This document shows positions 54,946 to 64,000 of a stretch of DNA of 64,000 bases, piece by piece. This DNA is from Calothrix sp. NIES-3974 (GTDB lineage: Bacteria; Cyanobacteriota; Cyanobacteriia; Cyanobacteriales; Nostocaceae), in NCBI RefSeq assembly GCF_002368395.1, contig NZ_AP018254.1:248001-312000 (forward strand), given 5' to 3'. The stretch's first letter is position 1; each line of letters begins with the position of its first letter. The position numbers and the translations under genes are program-made. Below the pieces are notes generated by a model, which saw only the letters and a list, made by a program, of their open reading frames with translations, had not been told where the DNA came from and did not search any database.

Positions 54946-56433
54946 ATGACCCAATTTATGCAGGCAATTTCTCCACCATTACCCCACTTACCAAACCTCC
55001 CACAACAACGGCAAAAAAATTTATTAGGTGCTTTTTGGTTGGTTTTCTTCGGATTGATTATATACGAACTTTTTTTAGTAAAAACAGTTTCTTTGCTCAG
55101 TAATTTTGGAGCCGTATTCATTACTTGTGCTGCACTTATACCAAGCTATTTATGGTGTTCTGGACGTGCCCAAGGATTGCCAATTTTCCCATTTTTTGCC
55201 ATTACTTATATTTGGGCCTATGCCCTGCCCCTAGTTAATGATTCTAATAAGATAACCACTTACTCTCCTGCAGAACACTTGTTTGCGGCTCAAACTATAG
55301 CTATTTTTTTAATCTTAGGAACTTTTGTTTGGTTTCAATTTGTGAAATCAACTCCTCGAACACCTAGATGTTATCGAATTTTAACTAAAAAATTAGATAA
55401 TAATTTTTTCTTATCTATCTTATTGGTAAGCGTTCTTTTTAGTATTTCCAATTCTGCGGGGTGGCTTCTATTTCTTAACCAGGGTTTATTTTCGATTGTG
55501 ACAGGGGCAGTCATTGCCTCAACTGCATTATCTGTTTTTGTATTATCCTATCGCTTTGGTTGCTTTGAATTGGAAAAATCACAAGGTCGATTGTTTATAA
55601 TATTACTTGCGGTTGACATGATTGCCAATGCTCTGACTCTACTATTAGTATCTTCTGCATCCCTATTCTTAGTGGCTATAATTGCATTCATAATAGGTAG
55701 AAAAAAAGTACCTATTTTACCAATTATAATTGTTGCTATCTGTTTTTCTCTACTGCACTATGGGAAAGGAGAAATGCGTGCAAAATACTGGTTTAGTGGA
55801 CAGACTTATTACGTTCAACCCTGGGAGTATCCTGCTCGTTATGGTGAATGGATTGGCTATTCAATAGATATATTTAATAAACAAGATAATTTACCTGATT
55901 CTCAGAGAAGTGAGACACTAATAGAACGCTCTAGCATGATTCATATGCTGATGTTAGCTCAACAAAAAAGTCCGGAAATAAAACCTTTTTTGTATGGAAA
56001 AACCTATGAGATTATTCCGGAACTTTTAATACCTCGCTTTTTCAATACTAATAAAATTAGAAGTCATGAAGGAACACATATTCTAAGTGTTTACTACGGA
56101 CTGCAAAAATATAAAGATACATTTACCACTACAATTAGTTGGGGATTAGTTGCGGAATCCTATGCTAATTTTGGATTGTTTGGCTGTGCTGGATTAGGTA
56201 TCGTGCTGGGAAGCCTTTATGGGTCGGTTACTCGCTGGAGTATCAATGCTCCAATTGTTTCCGCCCAAGCTTTATTAGCAGTGTTAATGATGACTTTTGC
56301 ATTGCAAAGTGAATGGACAGTTGGAGTCTATGTAGTGTCTTTGTTGCAATCTCTAACTGTACTTGGTGTAGTGACAATTTTTTGTATGAAAAATTATAAG
56401 ATAGTAAGAAAAATTTATATTTACCATCCCTAA
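54946..56433 (+). CDS. Wzy-like O-antigen/polysaccharide polymerase
   Basis: An integral membrane protein of 495 aa with about ten to twelve predicted helices and one large periplasmic loop (about 280-400, with EMRAKYWFSGQTYYVQPWEY, NKQDNLPDSQRSETLIERSS and FLYGKTYEIIPELLIPRFFN). This is the layout of Wzy/EpsG-like polymerases. The PRFFN and SVYYGL blocks in the loop resemble those of cyanobacterial polymerases. It lies in the glycosyltransferase run (spacing 11 and 19 bp). No Wzx flippase is seen in the window. Confidence 0.78.
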   Translation: MTQFMQAISPPLPHLPNLPQQRQKNLLGAFWLVFFGLIIYELFLVKTVSLLSNFGAVFITCAALIPSYLWCSGRAQGLPIFPFFAITYIWAYALPLVNDSNKITTYSPAEHLFAAQTIAIFLILGTFVWFQFVKSTPRTPRCYRILTKKLDNNFFLSILLVSVLFSISNSAGWLLFLNQGLFSIVTGAVIASTALSVFVLSYRFGCFELEKSQGRLFIILLAVDMIANALTLLLVSSASLFLVAIIAFIIGRKKVPILPIIIVAICFSLLHYGKGEMRAKYWFSGQTYYVQPWEYPARYGEWIGYSIDIFNKQDNLPDSQRSETLIERSSMIHMLMLAQQKSPEIKPFLYGKTYEIIPELLIPRFFNTNKIRSHEGTHILSVYYGLQKYKDTFTTTISWGLVAESYANFGLFGCAGLGIVLGSLYGSVTRWSINAPIVSAQALLAVLMMTFALQSEWTVGVYVVSLLQSLTVLGVVTIFCMKNYKIVRKIYIYHP

Positions 56434-56452
56434 ATATCGACCTATTCACTTC

Positions 56453-57622
56453 ATGCAAAAGTTAGCTATCATCTCTTCTCATCCGATTCAATACTATGCT
56501 CCTTGGTATAAGTATTTAGCACATTTAGGTAATATAGAAATTAAAGTTTTTTATCTCTGGGATTTCGGCATTAAAAAAACTATTGATGTCAATTTTCAAC
56601 AAGCTATTCAATGGGACATTCCGCTGTTGGATGGATATGATTATGAATTTGTTGCGAACGTGAGTAAGAATCCTGGTACTCATCACTTCTGGGGTTTGCA
56701 AAATCCGTCTTTGGTGGCACAGGTGGCTGCTTATAATCCAGATGTAGTTCTACTAATGGTTTATAATTATGCTAGCATATATCGTTTTTTGGTAGCTTGG
56801 AATAGGGATAAAATACCGTTAATATTTCGTGGAGATTCCCATCGTTTAATTGATAATAAAGGTATTAAATCTTGGGCAAGACGACAGTTTATTTCCCTAA
56901 TTTATCGCCATTTTGCCGCTTGTCTTTATGTTGGTAAAGCAAATTATGACTATTTTCGTTATCATGGTGTTTCTAGAAATAAGTTGTTTTTTTCTCCCCA
57001 TTCTGTAGATAATGAGCGCTTTATTGCTCAAGCTGCAACAGCAAAACTGCAAGCAGAAGTATGGAAACAGGAGTTGGGTATTCCTCAGAACCATGCAGTC
57101 ATTATATTTGTTGGTAAATTTGAACTGAAAAAACGCCCATTAGATTTACTTGATGCATTTTTACAAGCAGGACTAACAGATGTTTCACTTTTATTTGTTG
57201 GTGCAGGAAACCTGGAAGAAAATCTGAAACAAAAGGCTGCTGGAAATCCTAATATTTATTTTGCACCTTTCCAAAATCAAAGTTTAATCCCTCGTGCTTA
57301 TGCTGTTGCTGATTTACTAGTGCTACCTAGCTACGGAGAAGGAGAAACTTGGGGTTTAGTTGTAAATGAAGCTATGTGCTTAGGTTTACCTATTATTGTT
57401 AGTTCCCATGTCGGTTGCACTCAAGATCTAGTTCATCCCTATCATAATGGACTTGTCTTTGAAGCAGGTAACGTCTCAGCTTTAGCTAAGTCACTTTCTG
57501 AAGCATTTCAAGATAGAAAGCGTTTAAAAAGTTGGGGAGAAAAAAGTATGAGTATTATATCAAACTATAGCTATAATCAAACTACTCAGGGGCTAATACA
57601 GGCTATTCAATATTTGATTTAG
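56453..57622 (+). CDS. GT4 glycosyltransferase
   Basis: A 389-aa GT-B enzyme: AIISSHPIQYYAPWYKYLAH at the N-terminus, IPLIFRGDSHRLID, then the donor domain HAVIIFVGKFELKKRPLDLL and EX7E in YGEGETWGLVVNEAMCLGLP. It has the SHPIQYYAPWY start shared by many cyanobacterial surface-polysaccharide GT4 enzymes. Confidence 0.92.
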   Translation: MQKLAIISSHPIQYYAPWYKYLAHLGNIEIKVFYLWDFGIKKTIDVNFQQAIQWDIPLLDGYDYEFVANVSKNPGTHHFWGLQNPSLVAQVAAYNPDVVLLMVYNYASIYRFLVAWNRDKIPLIFRGDSHRLIDNKGIKSWARRQFISLIYRHFAACLYVGKANYDYFRYHGVSRNKLFFSPHSVDNERFIAQAATAKLQAEVWKQELGIPQNHAVIIFVGKFELKKRPLDLLDAFLQAGLTDVSLLFVGAGNLEENLKQKAAGNPNIYFAPFQNQSLIPRAYAVADLLVLPSYGEGETWGLVVNEAMCLGLPIIVSSHVGCTQDLVHPYHNGLVFEAGNVSALAKSLSEAFQDRKRLKSWGEKSMSIISNYSYNQTTQGLIQAIQYLI

Positions 57623-57634
57623 GAATTTAATACA

Positions 57635-58825
57635 ATGAACATTCATATCTGGATTCCCGAACTGTTTGCTAGTAAGGGTGGGATTCAAGTTTACTCTTAT
57701 TTTTTTCTGCAAGCCTTACAAAAGCTTTATCCTCACAGTCAGTTTTCTGTTTTTGTCAAACATGACAAAAAAATACCAGAAAATCAACCTTATTTATCAA
57801 ACACTCGGTTCAATTTTTCCGGAGCTTATCCGTCTAAAATTCGTACGCCATGTTTTGCTGCTAAATTGATTGGAAAAGCTTTACTGAGCAGACCTGATTT
57901 AGTCATTTCAACTCATTTAAATTTTGCCCAAGCTGCATACTGGCTAAATCGTGTAATTGGTACACCCTATTGGGTTGTTGCTCATGGTATTGATGCTTGG
58001 GATATTCAGAGTTTTTCTTTAATCAAAGCCTTACACAATGCGGAACAAATACTTTGTGTTAGTAACTTTACTCGTGATGTTTTAATTAAACAGCAAAATT
58101 GTAACCCAGACAAATTATCCATATTATTTAATACATTTGACTATAATCGCTTTCAAAAAGGGAGCAAACCGGAACATTTGCTCAGACGATATAATTTAAA
58201 AGCTGAACAAAAAATAATTCTGACTGTTGCTCGACTTTCAAAAGCTGAAGGCTATAAAGGTTATGACTCAATCTTAAATGCTTTACCTCAAATTCGTAAA
58301 TATATTCCGGATGTGCATTATGTTTTAGTTGGTAAAGGAGATGACCGACCTCGAATTGAGGAAATCATTTCTCGACTGGATCTGAAAGACTGTGTAACCT
58401 TAACTGGTTATATTCCAGATGAAGAGCTAAACGATTACTATAATCTTTGCGATGTTTTTGCTATGCCTAGTAAAAAAGAAGGATTTGGTATCGTGTATTT
58501 GGAAGCTTTAAGTTGCGGTAAACCAGTTCTAGCAGGGAATCAAGATGGAGCGCAGGATGCTTTATGTCAGGGAGAATTAGGTGTGTTAGTAAATCCAGAT
58601 GATATAGAAGCTATTGCGACAAAATTGATTAATATCTTACAAAGAACCTATCCAAATCCTTTACTTTACCAACCACAAACGCTCCGAGAAAAGGCAATTG
58701 AGCAATTTGGTTTTGAAAGTTTTCAAAGTAGGCTAGATATGTTATTAAAACATAAGTTTGCTGATTCTAAATTAATAGTGAAATCTAGTAAACCAGATTT
58801 TAATTGGGTCAATGATAAAAATTAA
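57635..58825 (+). CDS. GT4 glycosyltransferase, first tandem paralog
   Basis: A 396-aa GT-B enzyme: NIHIWIPELFASKGGIQVYS, WVVAHGIDAWDIQ, ILTVARLSKAEGYKGYDSIL and EX7E in KKEGFGIVYLEALSCGKPVL. It is closely related to the next gene, with shared stretches such as NLCDVFAMPSKKEGFGIVYL. The last residues (about 380-396) differ from that copy. Confidence 0.92.
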   Translation: MNIHIWIPELFASKGGIQVYSYFFLQALQKLYPHSQFSVFVKHDKKIPENQPYLSNTRFNFSGAYPSKIRTPCFAAKLIGKALLSRPDLVISTHLNFAQAAYWLNRVIGTPYWVVAHGIDAWDIQSFSLIKALHNAEQILCVSNFTRDVLIKQQNCNPDKLSILFNTFDYNRFQKGSKPEHLLRRYNLKAEQKIILTVARLSKAEGYKGYDSILNALPQIRKYIPDVHYVLVGKGDDRPRIEEIISRLDLKDCVTLTGYIPDEELNDYYNLCDVFAMPSKKEGFGIVYLEALSCGKPVLAGNQDGAQDALCQGELGVLVNPDDIEAIATKLINILQRTYPNPLLYQPQTLREKAIEQFGFESFQSRLDMLLKHKFADSKLIVKSSKPDFNWVNDKN

Positions 58826-58966
58826 AATTATGTGCTGTATAGCTTCTAAGTTAATGTTTCTTTTTTCGAAAAAATTTTTATTACTTTTTTGATGAATCTA
58901 AACTGCACATAATCTCTCGATATCAGATAAAAAATATAGCCGGAGGCAGGAGAAAGTATAAGTTCA

Positions 58967-60097
58967 ATGCATTTTCATGTTTGGACACCTAATTTATTTA
59001 CATTGAAAGGCGGAATTTTAGTTTACTCAACTTTTTTTTTGCAAGCTTTACAAAATTTATACCCGGATAGTAAGTATGATGTTTTTCTCAAACATGACCA
59101 AAAAACTCCAGCGAATACTCCTTTCTTAAAACAAACTCATTTCCATTTTGCTGGTAGTTATCCGGAGCAAATTCGTACAGAATTTTTTGCTTCTCAAATT
59201 ATTGGTAGAGGTATATTAGAAAGACCTGATTTGGTGATTGCGACTCATTTACATTTTGCTGTTGCAGGGTACTATTTAAAAACAGTTACTGGAGTTCCTT
59301 ACTGGGCGATCGCGCACGGAATTGAAGCTTGGGATATTAAAAATCCAATTTTAAAAAAGTCGCTACATGAGGCAGACAGAATTATTTGTGGTAGCAACTA
59401 TACTCGTGAGATTCTATTACGACAAGAAAAGATTGATCCAGCAAAAATTTCTACGCTATTTAATACATTTGACCATAACCGCTTTCAAATTAGCAGTAAA
59501 CCATCTCATTTATTAAATAGGCATAATTTACAGTTATCCCAGTCAGTAATTTTAACCGTTGCTCGTTTGAGTAAATCGGAAGGTTATAAAGGCTATGATC
59601 AGATACTTTTCGCTCTTCCACGTATTCGCCAATCTATTCCTGATGTTCATTATGTGATTGCTGGTGAGGGAGACGACCGAGAACGAGTCGAAAAAATTAT
59701 CTTTGATTTAGGAATAGGGAATTGTGTAACCTTAGCTGGTTTTGTTGCAGAAAAGGAATTAAATGATTATTATAATCTTTGCGATGTTTTTGCTATGCCT
59801 AGTAAAAAGGAAGGATTTGGGATAGTTTATCTAGAGGCTTTAGCTTGTGGTAAGCCAATTTTGGCAGGAAATCAAGATGGAGCGCAGGATGCTTTGTGTA
59901 ATGGCATGTTAGGTGTGTTGGTAAATCCAGATGATGTAGAGGCCATTGCGGACAAATTAATTCAAATTTTACAAAAAATCTATCCTAATCCTTTGCTTTA
60001 TCAACCACAAATGCTCAGGAAAGAAGCAATTAACAGGTTTGGTTTTAAAAGCTTTCAACAGACTCTTGGCAGTTATTTGAGATATCAATTTTCTTGA
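58967..60097 (+). CDS. GT4 glycosyltransferase, second tandem paralog
   Basis: A 376-aa GT-B enzyme: HFHVWTPNLFTLKGGILVYS, WAIAHGIEAWDIK, ILTVARLSKSEGYKGYDQIL and EX7E in KKEGFGIVYLEALACGKPIL. Similarity with the preceding gene runs along the whole protein, so the pair arose by tandem duplication. Amino-acid changes are spread in the N-terminal acceptor domain, which suggests different acceptors. Confidence 0.92.
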   Translation: MHFHVWTPNLFTLKGGILVYSTFFLQALQNLYPDSKYDVFLKHDQKTPANTPFLKQTHFHFAGSYPEQIRTEFFASQIIGRGILERPDLVIATHLHFAVAGYYLKTVTGVPYWAIAHGIEAWDIKNPILKKSLHEADRIICGSNYTREILLRQEKIDPAKISTLFNTFDHNRFQISSKPSHLLNRHNLQLSQSVILTVARLSKSEGYKGYDQILFALPRIRQSIPDVHYVIAGEGDDRERVEKIIFDLGIGNCVTLAGFVAEKELNDYYNLCDVFAMPSKKEGFGIVYLEALACGKPILAGNQDGAQDALCNGMLGVLVNPDDVEAIADKLIQILQKIYPNPLLYQPQMLRKEAINRFGFKSFQQTLGSYLRYQFS

Positions 60098-60196
60098 AGA
60101 TAAACCTCGCTATCAGAAAAACCTGAGTCTATTTTCGCTATTTAAATATGTTATTTTGACATTAGTATGGATGCATAACTATTTGTCGTGAATAAT

Positions 60197-60437
60197 CTAG
60201 TGGGGTGATAAAAATCTCTATAAAAAAGACGCAGTAAAGATTTTAAGCTAGTGTAACAAAAAAGATAAACATGCTTTTCCATCTGTATTGATTTTATTCT
60301 CAAAAAGTATATTGCGAAAGTCTTATTTTTTCGTTGTGTAAGGTTCTAAATTTACTTTTACTTTTATCTTTATTTCAAGTAACTCTTATATCATCCTCAC
60401 AACATAAGCTTTTCGAGCTAGATTTTCGCTCCGTCAG
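60197..60437 (-). repeat. Inverted repeat S, right copy
   Basis: This copy pairs in inverted orientation with 41341-41564; see the left copy for the shared blocks. The right copy is about 17 bp longer. Together they flank the 18.6-kb cassette. Confidence 0.75.
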
Positions 60438-60445
60438 CGTGAATA

Positions 60446-60474
60446 ATAACAATATTTTTATATAATATTGTTAT
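60446..60474. repeat. AT-rich perfect palindrome
   Basis: ATAACAATATT and AATATTGTTAT form 11-bp arms around TTTATAT. It could be an operator, hairpin or terminator. Confidence 0.6.
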
Positions 60475-60696
60475 CAAGTTCAACAAGGCTTAATTCTTTT
60501 TTTCTTCTTTATCGATTATCTCAAAATTTAGATAAAGTTTTAAATAAAGAGTGTCTTAATTTACATGATAATTGAAGTACAAATATCTACCATTATTTTA
60601 TCAAGTGAGCTTGGTGGTCATCTATTCTTCTGTTGGTCTTGCAAACACTTGATGCAGACTTTTTCTAGATTCAAAACCTAACATCGAAAAAACAAA

Positions 60697-62490
60697 ATGT
60701 GTGGAATTGCAGGTATTCTCGTGACTGGGACTGTTCAAGAGCAATTGGAGTGGTTGGTCAAACGTATGGAAAAGGCTTTACTCCACCGGGGACCAGATGA
60801 CCAGGGTATTTATATTGCTCAAAATCGTAATTGCGCTTTTACCCATACCCGTCTTGCGATTCTAGATTTAAGTTCTGCGGGACATCAACCCATGTCCACA
60901 GCAGATGGACGTTACTGGATTACCTTTAATGGGGAAATTTATAACTTCCAGGAATTGCGATCGCAATTAGAAGCTCTTGGGGAAAAATTTTCTTCCCGTA
61001 CAGATACGGAGGTTATTCTCAAGCTTTATCAGCGAACAGGAACAGACTGTGTTAAACAGTTACGGGGTATGTTTGCTTTTGCGATTTGGGATAATTTAGA
61101 ACAAACCTGTTTTTTAGCACGAGACCCTTTAGGTATAAAACCTTTATACTATTGGCAATCCCATTCAACCCTAGTATTTGCTTCTGAGTTGCGAGCAGTC
61201 CTTGCTTCTGGGTTAATTGAAAAAACCCTAAGCAAAGAAGGATTATATGGTTATTTAGTTAGTGGTTCTGTACCTGAACCCCATACTCTGATTGAAGGTG
61301 TTTACTGTTTAGAAGCAGGACATACCCTATTTTGGGAAGCTGGTCAGGTCTCTAAAAGTTGTTATTGGCAAATTGATTTTTCCCCTGAGTCTATTTCTGA
61401 AGAAGATGCAATTGCAAAAGTGAGGAAAGCGCTGATAGATTCAATTCAGCATCACTTTGTGAGTGATGTACCAGTAGGCGTTTTTCTCAGTGGAGGAATA
61501 GATTCAACAGCTATTGTTGCTCTTTCTCGTCAAGTTCAATCCGGTTCTCTCCATACCTATTCAATTGCATTTGCAGAAAAGGAATGGAATGAGGGGGATT
61601 TAGCACAAAATGTTGCTAATCATTTCCAGACAAAGCATACTGAGTATAAAATTACTGCAAGTGAAGGAAGAAAATTATTACCACACTATTTAGCTGCAAT
61701 TGACCAACCAAGTATTGATGGTTTTAATACATTTTGTGTTTCTCGTGTTGCGCATCAATCTGGATCAAAAGTTGTTCTATCTGGATTAGGTGGGGATGAA
61801 ATGTTTGGAGGATATAAATCTTTTCAAACAGTTCCACGAATGATACACACACGCCAAAAATTAAAAACTTTACAGCCGATGTTAGCTAGTGTTGGAATGG
61901 GTTTAGAACGTTGGGGAACATCTACGCAAGTGCGACGTTTAGGAGATTTTCTTCAATGTAATCCTACTACTGAAACAGCCTATCGTAGTTTTAGAGGAAT
62001 TTTTTCTCACTGGGAAGCTCGTCAAATTATTCAGTCTTACTTTCATTACGAATCACTTCCAGAAAGGAATAATTCAATTGTTACTCGAAGCTTTCCTTCT
62101 TTGGAGGACGAAATTAGCTGGTTAGAAATTAGTCGTTACATGCGAAATCAATTACTCAAAGATAGTGATGTGATGAGTATGGGTTGGGGTTTAGAATTGA
62201 GGGTGCCATTTGTGGATAAACAACTATTAGAATCGATTGCTTCTATTCCCAGTAATTTACGCTTACAACTTGGTAAAAAAATTTTGGTACAAGCTGTTCC
62301 GGAAATACCCGATTGGATTTTTAATCGTCCGAAGCGAGGATTTATGTTTCCTTACGAAGCATGGATGCAAACAGAATGGCAGGATATATTTTCTGATATC
62401 CAATATCCTCCTCACGTTTCTCTCAAACCTTGGTATCGTCGTTGGAGTTTGGCAATTATTAATTACTGGTGGAGGGAAATTTCGTTATGA
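60697..62490 (+). CDS. asnB: Asparagine synthase-like glutamine amidotransferase (AsnB type)
   Basis: A 597-aa two-domain protein. The N-terminal class II glutaminase has Cys2 (MCGIAGIL), RGPDDQG and FNGEIYNFQELR. The C-terminal ATP-pyrophosphatase domain has GVFLSGGIDSTAIVAL (about 263-278) and SGLGGDEMFGGYKSF. It transfers glutamine-derived ammonia to a carboxyl group. In polysaccharide loci such enzymes are thought to amidate uronic or amino-acid-bearing sugars; that role is inferred. Its stop overlaps the next start (ATGA). Confidence 0.92.
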   Translation: MCGIAGILVTGTVQEQLEWLVKRMEKALLHRGPDDQGIYIAQNRNCAFTHTRLAILDLSSAGHQPMSTADGRYWITFNGEIYNFQELRSQLEALGEKFSSRTDTEVILKLYQRTGTDCVKQLRGMFAFAIWDNLEQTCFLARDPLGIKPLYYWQSHSTLVFASELRAVLASGLIEKTLSKEGLYGYLVSGSVPEPHTLIEGVYCLEAGHTLFWEAGQVSKSCYWQIDFSPESISEEDAIAKVRKALIDSIQHHFVSDVPVGVFLSGGIDSTAIVALSRQVQSGSLHTYSIAFAEKEWNEGDLAQNVANHFQTKHTEYKITASEGRKLLPHYLAAIDQPSIDGFNTFCVSRVAHQSGSKVVLSGLGGDEMFGGYKSFQTVPRMIHTRQKLKTLQPMLASVGMGLERWGTSTQVRRLGDFLQCNPTTETAYRSFRGIFSHWEARQIIQSYFHYESLPERNNSIVTRSFPSLEDEISWLEISRYMRNQLLKDSDVMSMGWGLELRVPFVDKQLLESIASIPSNLRLQLGKKILVQAVPEIPDWIFNRPKRGFMFPYEAWMQTEWQDIFSDIQYPPHVSLKPWYRRWSLAIINYWWREISL

Positions 62491-63701
62491 GAGTTTTGCA
62501 TGTAATTCCTTCCGTTGCACCTGTGAGGGGGGGACCTTCGGAAGCTATTTTGGCCATGGTGAATGCGCTACGTTCTGCTGAAATCAATGCAGAGATTGCT
62601 ACTACTAATGATAATGGTGTTGATTTATTAGATGTACCGACAGGAAAATGTGTTAATTATCCTTTGGGTACAATTGAAGGGGATAAATCGGTTCCAATTT
62701 GGTTTTTTCCCCGTTTTTCCCCAAATTATCATCCCGTTAAGGAGTTCGCATTTTCGCGAGAAATGACACAATGGTTATGGCAAAATATCCGAAAATATGA
62801 TTTGTTACACGTTCATGCCATTTTTTCCTACGCTTCCACTGCAACAATGGTGATCGCGCGTCTTCAAGGAGTTCCCTATATAGTTCGTCCTTTGGGTCAA
62901 CTTTGTCAATGGTCACTTCAACAAAGCGCTCAGAAAAAACAGATTTATTTAAAGTTGATTGAAAAAGCCAATTTAAATCGAAGTCGGGGACTTCATCTAA
63001 CTTCTGTTCAGGAGCAACAGGAAATTCATCCTTTGGGAATTTCTGCACCTAGCTTTATTTTACCGCATGGACTAAATCTTCCCAGTCTAATTCCCGATGC
63101 GAGAAATAAACTCAGACGGTTTTTTAATTTACCTCTTGATGAACCAATAATTTTATTTTTATCCCGTTTACATCCGAAAAAAGGGTTAGAATACTTAATT
63201 CCGTCTTTAGGAAATTTAGCTCACGAGCGTTTTACTTTGATTATTGGTGGTGATGGTTCCCAAGAATATAAATCGGAAATAGAGTCTCTGTTAGTTTCTT
63301 CCGGGATTCGTCAGCGTACTTATCTTCCTGGTTTTGTTACCGGGGAGATGAAAAATTTATTACTTCAAGGTTCAGATTTATTTGCATTGACATCTCATTC
63401 AGAAAATTTTGGAGTTGCAGTTATCGAGGCAATGGCATCTGGTTTACCAGTATTAGTGACTCCTGGTGTTGCTTTAGCTTCAGTTGTATCGGAACATGAA
63501 GCTGGTTATGTATCTGAACTAAATGTGAAGGCGATTACTAGTTGTATCGAGGGATATTTTCGCTATCCTCAAATGGCAAAAGAGATGGGAAATAGAGGTC
63601 AAAAATTAGTTTCACAAAGTTATACTTGGGATAGTGTAGCTAATCATCTAAATCATATATATCAGGAGATTATTTCTCAAAAATCAAAACTATTGATTTA
63701 A
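62487..63701 (+). CDS. GT4 glycosyltransferase
   Basis: A GT-B enzyme of 404 aa: MRVLHVIPSVAPVRGGPSEA (gly-rich acceptor loop), YIVRPLGQLCQWSLQ, the donor domain IILFLSRLHPKKGLEYLIPS and EX7E in SENFGVAVIEAMASGLPVLV. The ATG at 62487 overlaps the asnB-like stop by four bases (ATGA), which argues for translational coupling. A longer frame from 62469 was rejected for this reason. Confidence 0.93.
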   Translation: MRVLHVIPSVAPVRGGPSEAILAMVNALRSAEINAEIATTNDNGVDLLDVPTGKCVNYPLGTIEGDKSVPIWFFPRFSPNYHPVKEFAFSREMTQWLWQNIRKYDLLHVHAIFSYASTATMVIARLQGVPYIVRPLGQLCQWSLQQSAQKKQIYLKLIEKANLNRSRGLHLTSVQEQQEIHPLGISAPSFILPHGLNLPSLIPDARNKLRRFFNLPLDEPIILFLSRLHPKKGLEYLIPSLGNLAHERFTLIIGGDGSQEYKSEIESLLVSSGIRQRTYLPGFVTGEMKNLLLQGSDLFALTSHSENFGVAVIEAMASGLPVLVTPGVALASVVSEHEAGYVSELNVKAITSCIEGYFRYPQMAKEMGNRGQKLVSQSYTWDSVANHLNHIYQEIISQKSKLLI

Positions 63702-64000
63702 TCACAAAACTATTTTGAAGATATTTTGTAGTAATTAAAATAGGTTATTCAATAATCATTTTCCGATGAATAAATAATTATCGATTGATTCCGTGACTGA
63801 AAATATGCTCGACATAAATTACAAACTTTTCATCTATACAAGTAGAACTTAAAATTAACTTAAATTGCTTATAATTGGTAATTTGTAGTTGATATATCAA
63901 TACAGTTAGTTATGAATAATTGTAAGTTTGATTCTCCATCAAGTAAGCGCAACCTTTTAGTATACCGATCTCTTCGGGTTTTCCTTCCTCAACCCGACCT
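63702..64000. other. AT-rich end of window
   Basis: No gene or strong structure was seen in these last 299 bp. The polysaccharide locus may continue to the right. Confidence 0.5.

Larger units (their letters stand above)
60098..60696. other. Intergenic region holding inverted repeat S (right copy) and a palindrome
   Basis: There is no gene. It contains S right copy (60197-60437) and a perfect palindrome ATAACAATATT/AATATTGTTAT (60446-60474). The latter part may hold the promoter for the asparagine-synthase-like gene. Confidence 0.55.

Overview
The window is from a cyanobacterium, most likely a filamentous member of the Nostocales type. It carries many copies of the GCGATCGC (HIP1) octamer. 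It also encodes the photosystem II lipoprotein Psb27, a ferredoxin-type sulfite reductase, an apocarotenoid oxygenase, a GHL10-type secreted glycosidase and a PEP-CTERM protein. No RNA genes, intact insertion sequences or CRISPR arrays were seen.

Region 1 (about 1-9.2 kb) is a ribosomally synthesised peptide (RiPP) gene cluster. The + strand encodes a secretion set: a C39-peptidase ABC exporter (5' end outside the window), an HlyD-type adaptor and a parvulin-like foldase. The convergent minus-strand set starts with two precursor peptides with GG leaders (start codons at 9050 and 8307). It continues with an APH-like kinase and a HopA1-family protein. A kinase plus a HopA1 protein is the pairing known from class V lanthipeptides. 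Here neither predicted core has any cysteine, so thioether rings cannot form within the peptides. This is the strongest candidate for an undescribed system.

Region 2 (about 9-35 kb) is ordinary chromosomal housekeeping: a nitroreductase, Psb27, secreted glycosidase and lipoproteins, sulfite reductase, an outer-membrane-like protein, a GNAT acetyltransferase with a divergent TetR regulator and paired palindromic operators, flavoproteins, glutaredoxin with glutathione synthetase, a carotenoid oxygenase, ChrA and a lipase. It also holds decayed genes (a short-chain dehydrogenase with frameshifts, a regulator relic) and several dispersed repeat families.

Region 3 (about 33-64 kb) is a surface-polysaccharide locus. 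It has a Wzc-like co-polymerase/kinase, a WbuB-like glycosyltransferase, a Wzm/Wzt ABC exporter preceded by a small zinc-ribbon protein, and then fifteen same-strand genes for glycosyltransferases or glycosyltransferase-like proteins, an FkbM methyltransferase and a Wzy-like polymerase. An asparagine-synthase-like amidotransferase and a further glycosyltransferase follow. The 18.6 kb cassette at 41.6-60.2 kb is flanked by inverted repeats of about 225-240 bp, is AT-rich, and has few HIP1 sites compared with the rest of the window. This suggests an exchangeable or recently acquired module.
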